Origin: Bordetella parapertussis
Lineage (GTDB): Bacteria; Pseudomonadota; Gammaproteobacteria; Burkholderiales; Burkholderiaceae_C
Direction of reading: 5' to 3'
Length of the DNA stretch: 13,368 nt
Assembly (NCBI GenBank): GCA_943328885.2
Contig: CALQBT020000023.1
Coordinates: 1 to 13,368, forward strand
Under the pieces are notes generated by a model. It was not told the DNA's origin. It saw only the letters and a list, made by a program, of their open reading frames with translations, and made no database searches. The position numbers and the translations under genes are program-made. Position 1 is the first letter of the stretch. The number at the start of each line of letters is the position of its first letter. Positions 1 through 7,742 of this stretch are shown piece after piece.

Positions 1-735
1 CAGCTCGAGCACCTGGACCTGCATGCCAGTTACGGCCACACCTACCTGCTGATCAACCATCCGGCGGTCGCACCGATCGGCCAGGCCAAACCCAACACCC
101 AGATCTTTCGCGAGCTCGCCGCGCGCATGTGTTTCACTGAGCCGTGTTTTGCCGACAGCGACGAGCAGCTTGCGCGCCAGGCTGTGCCCAAGCTGGATTT
201 CGAACGGCTCAGCCGCCAGGGCTGGGTCAAGCTGCCGCTGCCCGAACTGCCTTTTGCCGAAGGCGGTTTCGCCACTGCCAACGGCCGTGCCCAGGTGGCC
301 GTGGCCGGGCAGGGCTTGCCCGACTATCTGCCGCCGTACGAGAGCGTGCAGTCGGCACCGGCGCTGGCAGCGCGCTACCCTTTGGCGATGATCTCGCCGC
401 CGGCACGGCATTTCCTGAACTCCAGCTTCGTCAACGTCAAGAGCTTGCGCAGCATCGAGGGTGAGCCCTTGGTCGAACTCCACCCGAACGACGCTGCGTC
501 GCGCGGCATCGCCGACGGGGCGATGGTGCGGGTCTACAACGACCGCGGCAGCTATCGCTGCAAGGCGTCGGTGGGCGACCGGGCGCGCCAGGGCGTGGTC
601 AACGGTCTGGGCATCTGGTGGCGCAAGCTCGGTGCCGACGGCACCAACGTCAACGAGCTGACCAGCCAGCGCCTGACCGACATCGGTCGCGGCCCTACCT
701 TCTACGACTGTCTGGTCGAGGTGGCCGCGGCTTGA
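1..735 (+). CDS. Molybdopterin oxidoreductase, C-terminal part (5' end outside window)
   Basis: The reading frame is open from base 1 to the TGA at 733-735, giving 244 residues that lack the N-terminus. The first ~45 residues read like the end of the catalytic core of a DMSO-reductase-superfamily enzyme (HLDLHASYGHTYLLINHP, then IGQAKPNTQIFRELA). From about residue 127 to the end lies a molybdopterin-dinucleotide-binding domain: SPPARHFLNSSF, then a beta-rich stretch with HPNDAASRGIADGAMVRVYN, ending in a conserved-looking NVNELTSQRLTDIG. The family transfers oxygen atoms or electrons at a bis-MGD molybdenum centre. Substrate cannot be told here, because the [4Fe-4S] motif and the Mo ligand would lie in the missing half. 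The next gene starts inside its stop codon, so the two are probably co-transcribed. Confidence 0.9.
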   Translation, partial: QLEHLDLHASYGHTYLLINHPAVAPIGQAKPNTQIFRELAARMCFTEPCFADSDEQLARQAVPKLDFERLSRQGWVKLPLPELPFAEGGFATANGRAQVAVAGQGLPDYLPPYESVQSAPALAARYPLAMISPPARHFLNSSFVNVKSLRSIEGEPLVELHPNDAASRGIADGAMVRVYNDRGSYRCKASVGDRARQGVVNGLGIWWRKLGADGTNVNELTSQRLTDIGRGPTFYDCLVEVAAA

Positions 736-1826
736 GCCTCGGTCTGGCCGAGCGCTGGGCCGGCGCGGCGCGACTGGCGGCGCTGATCGCAACGCTGGGC
801 CTGACCAGCGGCTGTGCCAGCGAGGGCGGGTCGCTGAGCTATTACAGCCAATCGCTGGTCGGCCATCTGGACTTGATGCGGCGCGCCCGCCCGGTAAGCG
901 ACTGGCAGGCCGACCCCGCGACGCCGGCGCCGCTGCGCGAGCGCTTGGGGTTGGCGCAGCAGATGCGGGACTTCGCGGTGCGCGAGCTGGCTTTGCCCGA
1001 CAACCCCAGCTACCGGCGCTATGCCGACCTGGGTCGGCTGGCCGCCGTGTGGAACGTGGTGGCAGCGCCCGAGCTCTCGCTCACGCTCAAGACCTGGTGC
1101 TATCCGCTGATGGGCTGCGTCGGCTACCGCGGCTACTTCCAGCGCGAAGCTGCTGAGGCCGAAGCCGCTGTGCAGCGCGCGGCCGGCCTGGAGGTCAGCG
1201 TCTACGGCGTGCCGGCTTACAGCACGCTGGGTTGGACCAACTGGCTGGGTGGAGACCCGCTGCTCAGCACTTTTGTCAACGGCACCGAGTCGGCGCTGGC
1301 GCGGCTGATCTTCCACGAGTTGGCACATCAGGTGGCCTATGCGCCTGGCGACACCGAATTCAACGAGTCCTATGCCACAGCGGTGGAGCGGTTGGGGCTG
1401 ACGCGCTGGCAAGCGATCAGCGGCCGCGCGATCGATGATGCGGCGGCGGCGCAGCGCCAGCGCGACGTCCGTTCGATCGCCTGGCGCACCCGCAGCGCGC
1501 TGCAGACGCTCTACGACAGCCCGCAATCTGAAGCTCAGAAGCGCCAACGCAAGGCCGAACTGCTGGCCGGGATGCGGGCCGAGCACGCGGCGCTGCAAGC
1601 CATGACAAACGGGCCTTGGTCGGGGTTCAAGGGCTACGATGCCTGGTTCGCGCAAGCCAACAACGCGGCCTTGGCACTGCAAGCGGCCTACGATGGGCTG
1701 GTCCCCGGATTCGAACGTTTGTTCGAACAGCAGGGACGTGACTTCGGTCGCTTTCACGCCGAGGTACGGCACTTGGCGGGCTTGTCCCTGGCTGAACGCC
1801 GGGCGACACTTCAGGCCAAGCCTTGA
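732..1826 (+). CDS. Predicted lipoprotein zinc aminopeptidase (COG4324-like)
   Basis: This is a 364-residue protein. The N-terminus has a short charged region, a hydrophobic stretch and a lipobox-like LTSGC (Cys28), suggesting a lipoprotein exported to the periplasm. A zinc-peptidase motif HELAH lies at residues 195-199, followed by EFNESYATAVE (about 209-219), which probably gives the third metal ligand. The pattern matches the predicted aminopeptidase family COG4324 (from memory); its natural substrate is not established. Start choice: TTG at 732 overlaps the upstream TGA (TTGA) and has GAGGTGG 7 nt before it. The in-frame ATG at 618 would prepend Arg-rich sequence antiframe to the oxidoreductase and destroy the signal peptide. 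The overlap suggests translational coupling. The PHA-system gene follows after 17 nt. Confidence 0.82.
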   Translation: MSLGLAERWAGAARLAALIATLGLTSGCASEGGSLSYYSQSLVGHLDLMRRARPVSDWQADPATPAPLRERLGLAQQMRDFAVRELALPDNPSYRRYADLGRLAAVWNVVAAPELSLTLKTWCYPLMGCVGYRGYFQREAAEAEAAVQRAAGLEVSVYGVPAYSTLGWTNWLGGDPLLSTFVNGTESALARLIFHELAHQVAYAPGDTEFNESYATAVERLGLTRWQAISGRAIDDAAAAQRQRDVRSIAWRTRSALQTLYDSPQSEAQKRQRKAELLAGMRAEHAALQAMTNGPWSGFKGYDAWFAQANNAALALQAAYDGLVPGFERLFEQQGRDFGRFHAEVRHLAGLSLAERRATLQAKP

Positions 1827-1843
1827 CCTGAGCGACCCGTTCG

Positions 1844-2158
1844 ATGTCCGAGATCCGAATCCACCGTCCCCACAGCCTGGGCCTCAAGCAGGCCCGTCGG
1901 ATCGCTCGCGACTGGGCCGAACAGGCCGAGAGCAGTTTTGGCATGGACTGCAGCTTGCTCGAAGGCGAGACCAGCGACACGCTGGAATTCAGCCGCAGTG
2001 GCGTCAAGGGCAGGCTGATCGTCGCGGCCGACCACTTCGACCTGCAGGCCAAGCTCGGCTTCCTGATGGGTGCTTTCTCGCACAGGATAGAAGCCGAGAT
2101 CGAGGGCAACCTCGACCGCTTGCTCGGCACCTCTCAAGCCGCGCGCCCAGGTTGCTGA
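1844..2158 (+). CDS. Polyhydroxyalkanoic acid system protein (PHA granule-associated family)
   Basis: A 104-residue protein that looks like the small PHA-system family (PHA_gran_rgn, TIGR02610 type). It has an N-terminal IRIHRPHSLGLKQARRIA, then WAEQAESSFGMDC, an acidic stretch, FSRSGVKGRLIVAADHFDL, and AKLGFLMGAFSHRIEAEIE before a short tail. Length matches the family (about 90-105). Members are linked to polyhydroxyalkanoate granules, but a biochemical role is not firmly established. The start ATG lies 17 nt after the aminopeptidase stop and has only a weak upstream purine stretch, so it probably depends on upstream transcription. It is not beside phaCAB genes in this window. It converges with the acyl-CoA-binding protein gene, with only 21 nt between the two. 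Confidence 0.85.
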   Translation: MSEIRIHRPHSLGLKQARRIARDWAEQAESSFGMDCSLLEGETSDTLEFSRSGVKGRLIVAADHFDLQAKLGFLMGAFSHRIEAEIEGNLDRLLGTSQAARPGC

Positions 2159-2179
2159 CGGGCGTTTGTCGCGAGGAGC

Positions 2180-2434
2180 TCATTGCAGCGATTCGATCAG
2201 GTCTATGTAGTCCTGCATCGCTTGCTCGGCGGTCTTGCCCTTTAGCGCGTTCCAGGCCTGCCATTTGGCACGGCCGACCATGTCGGTCAGGCCCGGCTTG
2301 TCGCTGTCGACATCGCCCACGCTGGCCTGCTTGTAGAGCGCGTAGATCTGCAGCAAGGTCATGTTGTCGGGTCTTTCCGGCAGCAGCTTGCTTTGGGCAA
2401 GGGCTTGGTCGAATAGCGGCTTGAGTTGGGTCAT
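2180..2434 (-). CDS. Acyl-CoA-binding protein (ACBP)
   Basis: An 84-residue cytosolic protein of the ACBP family, a four-helix bundle that binds long-chain acyl-CoA thioesters. Visible landmarks are the N-terminal LFDQALAQSKLL, the central LLQIYALYKQASVGDV with the signature YKQA, KPGLTDMVGRAKWQAWNALKG, and a C-terminal AMQDYIDLIESL. Length is normal for a single-domain ACBP (85-90). The ATG is preceded by a good ribosome site, AGGAG, 7 nt upstream on the minus strand (plus 2442-2446). It is divergent from the WS/DGAT acyltransferase, whose substrate is acyl-CoA. Supplying or buffering that substrate is a natural inference from position, not something the sequence proves. Confidence 0.92.
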   Translation of the reverse strand: MTQLKPLFDQALAQSKLLPERPDNMTLLQIYALYKQASVGDVDSDKPGLTDMVGRAKWQAWNALKGKTAEQAMQDYIDLIESLQ

Positions 2435-2553
2435 CGATGGTCTCCTGGGGCGCAGTATCGGCCTTGACGCGAGCCATCCCAGCCCGCATCGTGGCCCAAG
2501 CCATCGACGATGGCGCCGCGGACCGCACCGGTTCGATCTCAGGAGAGGAATCG
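2435..2553. promoter_or_regulatory. Divergent intergenic region, ACBP / WS-DGAT
   Basis: These 119 bases separate the two divergent start codons and should carry both promoters. A plus-strand TTGACG (2464-2469) resembles a -35 box, but the hexamer 17 nt downstream (CATCGT) is a poor -10, so I do not call a promoter. A perfect 7-bp inverted repeat lies at 2500-2514. The strong Shine-Dalgarno AGGAGAGG (2541-2548) sets the acyltransferase start at 2554. Confidence 0.45.
2500..2514. repeat. Perfect inverted repeat (possible operator)
   Basis: GCCATCG-A-CGATGGC is a perfect 7-bp palindrome around one central base, midway between the divergent ACBP and WS/DGAT starts. Size and position fit a dimeric repressor operator, but no known consensus is recognised. 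GC-rich DNA makes such palindromes by chance fairly often. Confidence 0.35.
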
Positions 2554-3996
2554 ATGCCTGTCACCGCTCAACACCCCATGTCGCGGGTCGACACCGCCTG
2601 GTTGCGGATGGACAACGAGGTCAATCTGATGATGATCGTCGGTGTCTGGCTGCTGACGCCGGCCATCAGTCTGGATGCGTTGCGCGAGCGAATCCTTGCG
2701 CGCTTGCTGCCGTACGAGCGCTTTCGCCAGCTTGCCCGGATCGATGCGAGCGGTGCGAACTGGGTCGACGACCCGGCTTTCGACGTCGCCAGCCACGTCG
2801 TGGTCGAGACGATCCAGCGTCGACGTGGTCAGAGTGAGCGCGCGGCCTTGCAGCAGCGCTGCGGCGAACTGGCGACGACCCGGCTCGATCCGCGCAAACC
2901 GCTCTGGCAGTTTCACCTGGTCGAACGCTGTGAAGGCGGTAGCGCGCTGATCGCCCGCATCCACCACTGCATCGGCGATGGCGTCGCATTGGTCTCGGTG
3001 ATGGCTTCGATCGCCGACGGTGGCGTGGTGCTGCCGCGGGCGCTGCTTCGGCGAGCGCCGCCACAGCCGTCGCAGCGCGATGGGTGGTCTGCGGTCTTGC
3101 CCAAGACTTTGAGCGGCTTGGCCCGCGCTGCGCTGGATCGCACTGGGGATGGTGTGGGCGCGGCCCTGGATCTGCTGGTCCATCCCGGGCGCCCGCTGCA
3201 GGCCTCGCTGGGCGTGGCTCGCGACAGCCTGCAGTGGCTGGAAGATGCGGCTGCATTGGCGCTGATGGGCGACGACACCCCGACCCGGCTCAAAGGCAAG
3301 CCGATCGGCCGCAAGCTTGTGGCCTGGGGCGATCCACTGTCGCTCGATAGGGTCAAGGCGGTCAGCCGTGGGCTGGCTTGTTCGATCAACGACTTGCTGT
3401 TGTCCTGCGTGTCGGGCGCGATTGGCCGATGGATTCGCCAACAGGGCGACGATCCGGCAGGTGTCGAAATCCGCGCCATGGTGCCGGTCAACCTGCGACC
3501 ACCCGAGCAGGCCTGGCAGCTCGGCAACCAGTTTGGCCTGGCGCCCGTGTTGCTGCCCATCGGCATCGAGAATCCAGTCGAGCGTGTGTACGCGCTGCGT
3601 TCGCGAATGGGCCAGCTCAAGGGCGGCTATCAGCCTTTGCTGGCCTACGGTGTGCTGGCGGTCGCCGGCCTGCTGTTCAAGCCTGGGCAGGACTTGCTGC
3701 TGGGGTATTTTTCGCGGAAAGCCACCGTCGTGATGAGCAACCTGGTGGGTCCGTGCGAACGCATCAAGCTCTGCGGTGCGACGCTGCGCCAAGCGATGTT
3801 CTGGGTGCCGGCTTCGGGCGAGGTCGGCGTGGGCTTGAGCATCCTCAGCTACGGCGGGGGCGTGCAGTTCGCGCTGATCACCGACGCAGCGCTGTGTTCG
3901 GATCCGCAGGCCATCATCGACGGCTTCGAGCTCGAGTTCGAGCAACTGCTATGGCTGTCCTTGATGCTGCCCTGGGGTGATGGTCAAGCGGTTTGA
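2554..3996 (+). CDS. Wax ester synthase / diacylglycerol acyltransferase (WS/DGAT)
   Basis: A 480-residue acyltransferase of the bacterial WS/DGAT family, which esterifies fatty alcohols or diacylglycerol with acyl-CoA to make wax esters or triacylglycerol at the membrane/lipid-droplet surface. The catalytic HHxxxDG motif is intact as HHCIGDG (His137, His138, Asp142, Gly143). Other family landmarks in order: N-terminal [26 protein letters not shown] (111-124); [25 protein letters not shown]; and the late SNLVGP followed by [20 protein letters not shown]. Length is typical (450-500). ATG 2554 is chosen because AGGAGAGG sits 5 nt upstream and the conserved N-terminus starts here. An in-frame ATG at 2437 would add 39 unconserved-looking residues. 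Whether waxes or triacylglycerol are made cannot be read from sequence. It converges on rppH with an 8-nt gap. Confidence 0.92.
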   Translation: MPVTAQHPMSRVDTAWLRMDNEVNLMMIVGVWLLTPAISLDALRERILARLLPYERFRQLARIDASGANWVDDPAFDVASHVVVETIQRRRGQSERAALQQRCGELATTRLDPRKPLWQFHLVERCEGGSALIARIHHCIGDGVALVSVMASIADGGVVLPRALLRRAPPQPSQRDGWSAVLPKTLSGLARAALDRTGDGVGAALDLLVHPGRPLQASLGVARDSLQWLEDAAALALMGDDTPTRLKGKPIGRKLVAWGDPLSLDRVKAVSRGLACSINDLLLSCVSGAIGRWIRQQGDDPAGVEIRAMVPVNLRPPEQAWQLGNQFGLAPVLLPIGIENPVERVYALRSRMGQLKGGYQPLLAYGVLAVAGLLFKPGQDLLLGYFSRKATVVMSNLVGPCERIKLCGATLRQAMFWVPASGEVGVGLSILSYGGGVQFALITDAALCSDPQAIIDGFELEFEQLLWLSLMLPWGDGQAV

Positions 3997-4004
3997 CGCT
4001 GGCG

Positions 4005-4634
4005 TCACGGGGCGGCGATGTCTGGCGCCAGGCCTGGATCCAGCGGCGGCGTCGCCAGACCGTCGGATGGCGGCAAGCTGTCGGCGTCCGAAAATTGGTG
4101 CCCATCATCGTCGGGGTGGCCGTCACGCAGGTTGCCACGCAGGTGGCGGGGCTGCGGACTCGCGCGGGGCAGGAAGCGCGCCAGCTCCTTGAGCGCCATC
4201 TGGTAGACCTCGCGTTTGAACTCGATCACCAGGTCCAGTGGCACCCAGTAATCGTTCCATCGCCAGGCGTCGAACTCGGGGTGGTCGGTCGCGCGCAAGT
4301 CCAAGTCGCTGTCGCGCCCCATCAGGCGCAACAGAAACCAGATCTGTTTCTGGCCGCGGTAGTGGCCTCGGGCATCCTTGCGGATGAAATGCTCAGGCAC
4401 CTCGTAGCGCAGCCAGTCCCGGGTGCGCGCCAGGATGCGCACATGTTCCGGTTGCAGCCCCACTTCTTCATGCAGCTCGCGCAACATGGCCTGCTCGGGC
4501 GACTCGCCAAATTTGATGCCGCCCTGAGGAAACTGCCACGAGTGCGTCCGCAGCCGCTTGCCCCAGAACACCTGGTTGCGCGCGTTCAGCAGGATGATGC
4601 CGACGTTGGGCCTGAAGCCTTCCCTGTCGAGCAT
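4005..4634 (-). CDS. rppH: RNA pyrophosphohydrolase (Nudix hydrolase)
   Basis: A 209-residue Nudix enzyme that removes pyrophosphate from 5'-triphosphate mRNA ends and so triggers RNase E-dependent decay. The opening [17 protein letters not shown] is the usual RppH start. WQFPQGGI leads into a complete Nudix box at residues 38-60 (GGIKFGE...RELHEEVGL), matching GX5EX7REUXEEXGU. The RYEVPEHF and GQKQIWFLL stretches and the final FKREVY also fit RppH. ATG 4634 is chosen: GAGG (minus strand, 4645-4642) lies 7 nt upstream, whereas the in-frame TTG at 4640 is too close to it. After about residue 155 there is a Pro/Asp/Gly-rich tail of roughly 55 residues that looks disordered and is absent from the shorter enterobacterial enzyme. 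Divergent from proS. Confidence 0.93.
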   Translation of the reverse strand: MLDREGFRPNVGIILLNARNQVFWGKRLRTHSWQFPQGGIKFGESPEQAMLRELHEEVGLQPEHVRILARTRDWLRYEVPEHFIRKDARGHYRGQKQIWFLLRLMGRDSDLDLRATDHPEFDAWRWNDYWVPLDLVIEFKREVYQMALKELARFLPRASPQPRHLRGNLRDGHPDDDGHQFSDADSLPPSDGLATPPLDPGLAPDIAAP

Positions 4635-4688
4635 AATCAAACCTCAATTTCTATATTAAGTTCATTATTGCACTTGCTTTGTGCGTCG

Positions 4689-4707
4689 CGCGAACCGCCG
4701 CGAACCG
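4689..4707 (+). repeat. Direct repeat CGCGAACCG x2 in the proS leader
   Basis: CGCGAACCG occurs at 4689-4697 and again at 4699-4707, one base apart, so the period is 10 bp, about one helical turn. It sits next to the AT-rich patch upstream of proS. Function is unknown. Confidence 0.45.
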
Positions 4708-4732
4708 GCAGGCACCGACAGCAGTGCAAGAA

Positions 4733-4756
4733 CAGCTGCCCAGCTGCCCAGCGGCC
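4733..4756 (+). repeat. Tandem 8-bp repeat (CAGCTGCC) in the proS leader
   Basis: Two exact CAGCTGCC units (4733-4748) are followed by a one-mismatch third unit, CAGCGGCC (4749-4756). It is about 45 nt upstream of the proS start codon. This is probably slippage-type simple sequence; no role is evident. Confidence 0.5.
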
Positions 4757-4802
4757 TGGCCCCGCCCACCGCCAGCGCCCGACCCGAGACCCCATCCGCC
4801 CC

Positions 4803-6548
4803 ATGAAAGCCTCCCAGTTCTTCATCTCCACCTTGAAGGAAGCCCCCGCCGATGCCGAGGTCGTGAGCCACCAGTTGATGATGCGAGCCGGCATGATCAA
4901 GCGCCTGGGTGCTGGCATCTACAACTACATGCCGATGGGCTTGCGGGTGATCCGCAAGGTCGAGGCCATCATCCGCGACGAGATGAACCGCGCCGGCGCA
5001 GTCGAGTTGCTGATGCCGGTGGTGCAGCCGGCCGAGTTGTGGCAGGAGACCGGGCGCTTCGCCAAGATGGGGCCCGAGTTGCTGCGCGTGAAAGACCGCC
5101 ATGACCGCGACTACATCATCCAGCCCACCAGCGAAGAGGTCGTGACCGACATCGCCCGGCAAGAGTTGCGCAGCTACCGTCAGTTGCCGAAGAATTTCTA
5201 CCACATCCAGACCAAGTTTCGCGACGAACGCAGGCCGCGTTTCGGCGTGATGCGCGGACGCGAGTTCACGATGAAGGACGCCTACTCCTTCGACCGCGAC
5301 CCGGCCGCCGCGACCAAGAGCTACCAAGGCATGTTCGACGCCTACAAGCGGATCTTCGACCGCTTCGGCCTGCAGTACCGGGCGGTCGCGGCCGACACCG
5401 GCGCGATCGGTGGTGACCTGTCGCACGAGTTCCAGGTGATCGCCGACACCGGCGAGGATGCCATCGTTTACTGCCCGACCAGCGACTACGCGGCCAACAT
5501 CGAGCTCGCCGAAGGCGTGGTACCGGCTGCGCCGCGTGCCGCGCCCGGACAGGCGATGGTCAACACGCCGACGCCGGACAAGAGCACTTGCGCTGCGGTG
5601 GCTGCGCTACTTGGCTTGCCGCTGCAGCAGACCGTCAAGAGCTTGGTGCTCGCCACCGACGAGCTCGACGAGGCCGGCGACATCGCCAGCAGCACCGTCT
5701 GGCTGCTGCTGGTGCGTGGTGACCATGAGCTCAACGAAGTCAAGGCCGGCAAGCTGGCAGGCTTCAAGTCGGGCTGGCGCTTCGCGACGATCGCCGAGAT
5801 CGACGAGCACTTTGGCTGCAAGCCGGGCTATCTGGGTCCGATCGGTATGAAGAAGCCGGTCCAAGTGATTGCCGACCGTACGGTGGCGGCGATGAGCGAT
5901 TTCGTCTGTGGTGCCAACGTCGAAGACGCGCACTTCACCGGTGTCAACTGGGGTCGCGACCTGCCCGAGCCTGTGCTGGTGGCCGATCTGCGCAACGTTC
6001 AGGCCGGCGACCCGTCGCCCGACGGTCTGGGCGTGCTGGCGATCCAGCGCGGTATCGAGGTCGGCCATGTGTTCTACCTTGGCACCAAGTACTCCGCGGC
6101 GATGAACGCCAGCTTTCTCGACGAGACTGGCAAGCCCAGGCTGATGGAGATGGGCTGCTACGGCATCGGCGTCACGCGCATCTTGGGCGCGGCGATCGAG
6201 CAGAACCACGACGAGCGCGGCATTGTTTGGCCGGCTTCGATCGCGCCGTTTGCGGCCGTGATCTGCCCGATCGGCTACGAGCGCTCGGCCGAGGTCAAGG
6301 CCGCTGCCGATGCGCTGCACGACCAGCTTGCGGCGGCCGGCATCGACGTGATGCTCGATGATCGCGGCGAGCGCCCGGGTGCGATGTTCGCCGACTGGGA
6401 ATTGATCGGCGTGCCGCAGCGCGTGGTGATCTCCGATCGCGGCCTGAAGGCCGGGACGGTTGAACTACAGGGCCGGCGCGAGACCCAGGCCATGGTCGTG
6501 CCGCTGGCCGATGCGGCGGGCTTGGTCAAGGGCCGGCTGTCGGACTGA
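4803..6548 (+). CDS. proS: Proline--tRNA ligase (bacterial type, with editing insert)
   Basis: A 581-residue class II aminoacyl-tRNA synthetase that charges tRNA-Pro in the cytosol. The N-terminal [20 protein letters not shown] is the standard bacterial ProS start and fixes ATG 4803, although no good Shine-Dalgarno is visible. Core signatures: [15 protein letters not shown] (35-49), PTSEEVV (108-114), and motif 2, [17 protein letters not shown] (139-155), then [11 protein letters not shown] YbaK-like editing insert, which deacylates Ala-tRNA-Pro, runs from about residue 225 to 400, with [14 protein letters not shown] near its start. Motif 3 is [13 protein letters not shown]. The C-terminal anticodon-binding domain carries CPIGYER and [18 protein letters not shown]. 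Length is normal (~570-580). The lytic transglycosylase gene follows after 7 nt, so the two are likely co-transcribed. Confidence 0.97.
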   Translation: MKASQFFISTLKEAPADAEVVSHQLMMRAGMIKRLGAGIYNYMPMGLRVIRKVEAIIRDEMNRAGAVELLMPVVQPAELWQETGRFAKMGPELLRVKDRHDRDYIIQPTSEEVVTDIARQELRSYRQLPKNFYHIQTKFRDERRPRFGVMRGREFTMKDAYSFDRDPAAATKSYQGMFDAYKRIFDRFGLQYRAVAADTGAIGGDLSHEFQVIADTGEDAIVYCPTSDYAANIELAEGVVPAAPRAAPGQAMVNTPTPDKSTCAAVAALLGLPLQQTVKSLVLATDELDEAGDIASSTVWLLLVRGDHELNEVKAGKLAGFKSGWRFATIAEIDEHFGCKPGYLGPIGMKKPVQVIADRTVAAMSDFVCGANVEDAHFTGVNWGRDLPEPVLVADLRNVQAGDPSPDGLGVLAIQRGIEVGHVFYLGTKYSAAMNASFLDETGKPRLMEMGCYGIGVTRILGAAIEQNHDERGIVWPASIAPFAAVICPIGYERSAEVKAAADALHDQLAAAGIDVMLDDRGERPGAMFADWELIGVPQRVVISDRGLKAGTVELQGRRETQAMVVPLADAAGLVKGRLSD

Positions 6549-6555
6549 GCGTGGC

Positions 6556-7164
6556 ATGAGCCCGCCCAGGCGTCGCGCGCTGCTGCTCGGCGCTGCCAGC
6601 GCGCTGCTGCTGCCGTTTGGCGTGCAGGCCGGCACCCAGGCCGAGGAGGCCTTGGCCGATGCGGTGCGTACTGCGCTGTCGGCGGCGATCGCCAGTGCGG
6701 CGCCGCCCAAGCTGTCGTTCGTGGATGCCGACGCGAGGCTTGCTTTTCTGCGTTGGCAGCTTGCGATGAGCGAGCGACTCAAACGGCGCAAGACCGAGGC
6801 GGTCACCCGCATTGAATTCCTCGAAACGCTTTGGTATGAGGCCACCCGCGCCAGGCTTGAGCCGGCGCTGGTGCTCGCCCTGGTCGAGGTCGAGAGCGGA
6901 TTTCGCAAATACGCGATCAGCCCGGCTGGCGCGCGGGGCTACATGCAGGTGATGCCGTTCTGGGCCCGGCAGATCGGTGATGGCGATGCCGCGCGCTTGT
7001 TCCACCTGCAGACCAATCTGCGCTTTGGCTGTGTGATCCTGCGCCATTACCTCGAGCTCGAACTCGGCGACCTGATGCTCGCGCTCGGACGCTACAACGG
7101 CAGCCGTGGCCGCATGGAGTATCCGACGGCGGTGTTGTCTGGACGTCAGCGTTGGCAGCTCTAG
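6556..7164 (+). CDS. Secreted lytic transglycosylase (SLT domain)
   Basis: A 202-residue exported murein lytic transglycosylase. It would cleave the MurNAc-GlcNAc bond in peptidoglycan in the periplasm. The N-terminus MSPPRRRALLLGAASALLLP is a signal peptide, with probable cleavage after VQA (about residue 25); the arginines are not a classical twin-arginine motif. The SLT fold follows at about residue 95: ALVEVESGFRKYAISPAGA with the presumed catalytic Glu113, GYMQVMP (128-134) in place of the usual GLMQ, then LRFGCVILRHYL and the motif RYNGS (179-183) equivalent to AYNxG. ATG 6556 is used because the signal peptide begins there; the upstream in-frame start lies inside proS. It is 7 nt after proS. 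Its stop overlaps the ubiX stop head-on. Confidence 0.88.
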   Translation: MSPPRRRALLLGAASALLLPFGVQAGTQAEEALADAVRTALSAAIASAAPPKLSFVDADARLAFLRWQLAMSERLKRRKTEAVTRIEFLETLWYEATRARLEPALVLALVEVESGFRKYAISPAGARGYMQVMPFWARQIGDGDAARLFHLQTNLRFGCVILRHYLELELGDLMLALGRYNGSRGRMEYPTAVLSGRQRWQL

Positions 7165-7742
7165 GCCTTCAGGCCGCCCCAGGGCTTTGGCTTGGCGTCG
7201 CGCGCACCCAGCAGTTCAAGTACCCGTTCGACCGTGTCATCGACCAATTCGGCGATGCTTGTGGGCCGGTGGTAGAAAGCGGGCAGCGGCGGGAAGATGA
7301 TGCCGCCCATCTCAGTGACGGCCGTCATGTTGCGCAGATGGGCCAGGTTGAACGGCGTCTCGCGAACCATCAGCAGCAAGCGGCGGCGCTCCTTGAGCGT
7401 GACATCGGCGGCGCGCGTCAGCAGGTTGTCCGAAAAGCCATGGGCGATCGCCGCCAGCGTCTTCATCGTACAGGGCGCGACCACCATCGCTGAGGCCTGG
7501 AAGCTGCCGCTCGCCACGCAGGCGCCGATGTCGCCGGGGGCGTAGGCATGGTCGGCCAGCGCATCGAGTTCGGATCGGCTCAGTCCGAGTTCGTGGTGGG
7601 CGTTGATCACGCCAGAGGGCGTGACGATCAGATGGGTTTCCAACTCAAGCTCACGGGCCCGCTCGAGCAGGCGCACGCCATACACCGCGCCGCTGGCGCC
7701 GGTGATACCGACGACCAGACGGCGCCTTGGCGCTGAACTCAC
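7161..7742 (-). CDS. ubiX: Flavin prenyltransferase UbiX
   Basis: A 193-residue UbiX/Pad1 enzyme. It attaches a dimethylallyl group to FMN to make prenyl-FMN, the cofactor of the UbiD decarboxylase in ubiquinone synthesis. Visible motifs: the FMN-binding loop GITGASGAVYGVRLLE (12-27), HLIVTPSG, GSFQASAMVVAPCTMKTLA (79-97), and HGFSDNLLTRAADVTLKERR with LLLMVRETPFNLAHLRNM. Length is typical. The start is GTG at 7742-7740, which overlaps the grxD stop TGA by the 4-nt GTGA arrangement, so translation is probably coupled to grxD. No ubiD is in the window. Its TAG stop shares a CTAG with the convergent transglycosylase stop. Confidence 0.95.
   Translation of the reverse strand: MSSAPRRRLVVGITGASGAVYGVRLLERARELELETHLIVTPSGVINAHHELGLSRSELDALADHAYAPGDIGACVASGSFQASAMVVAPCTMKTLAAIAHGFSDNLLTRAADVTLKERRRLLLMVRETPFNLAHLRNMTAVTEMGGIIFPPLPAFYHRPTSIAELVDDTVERVLELLGARDAKPKPWGGLKA

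Larger units (their letters stand above)
4635..4802. promoter_or_regulatory. Divergent rppH / proS intergenic region with AT-rich patch
   Basis: Bases about 4635-4680 are strikingly AT-rich for this genome (for example TCTATATTAAGTTCATTATT) and most likely hold the divergent promoters. I could not find a well-spaced -35/-10 pair on either strand, so exact sites are not called. The remaining ~120 bases form a GC-rich proS leader with short direct repeats and no clear Shine-Dalgarno before ATG 4803. Confidence 0.5.

Noticed and set aside
702..1772. A 356-codon minus-strand frame opposite the aminopeptidase
   Set aside because: Arg/Gln-rich, low-complexity translation with no signal peptide or motif. 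The plus strand carries the HELAH zinc motif and lipobox.
2437..2553. A 39-residue N-terminal extension of WS/DGAT from ATG 2437
   Set aside because: The strong AGGAGAGG site and the family-typical N-terminus both point to ATG 2554. The extension would also cover the whole divergent promoter region.
2539..3945. A 468-codon open frame on the minus strand covering almost all of the WS/DGAT gene
   Set aside because: It is antisense to a gene with intact catalytic and family motifs. Its translation is rich in Arg, Gln and His with no recognisable domain, as expected for shadow frames in GC-rich DNA.
3993..4802. A proS reading frame extended upstream to 3993 (851 codons)
   Set aside because: The extension is antisense to rppH. 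The family N-terminus starts at ATG 4803.
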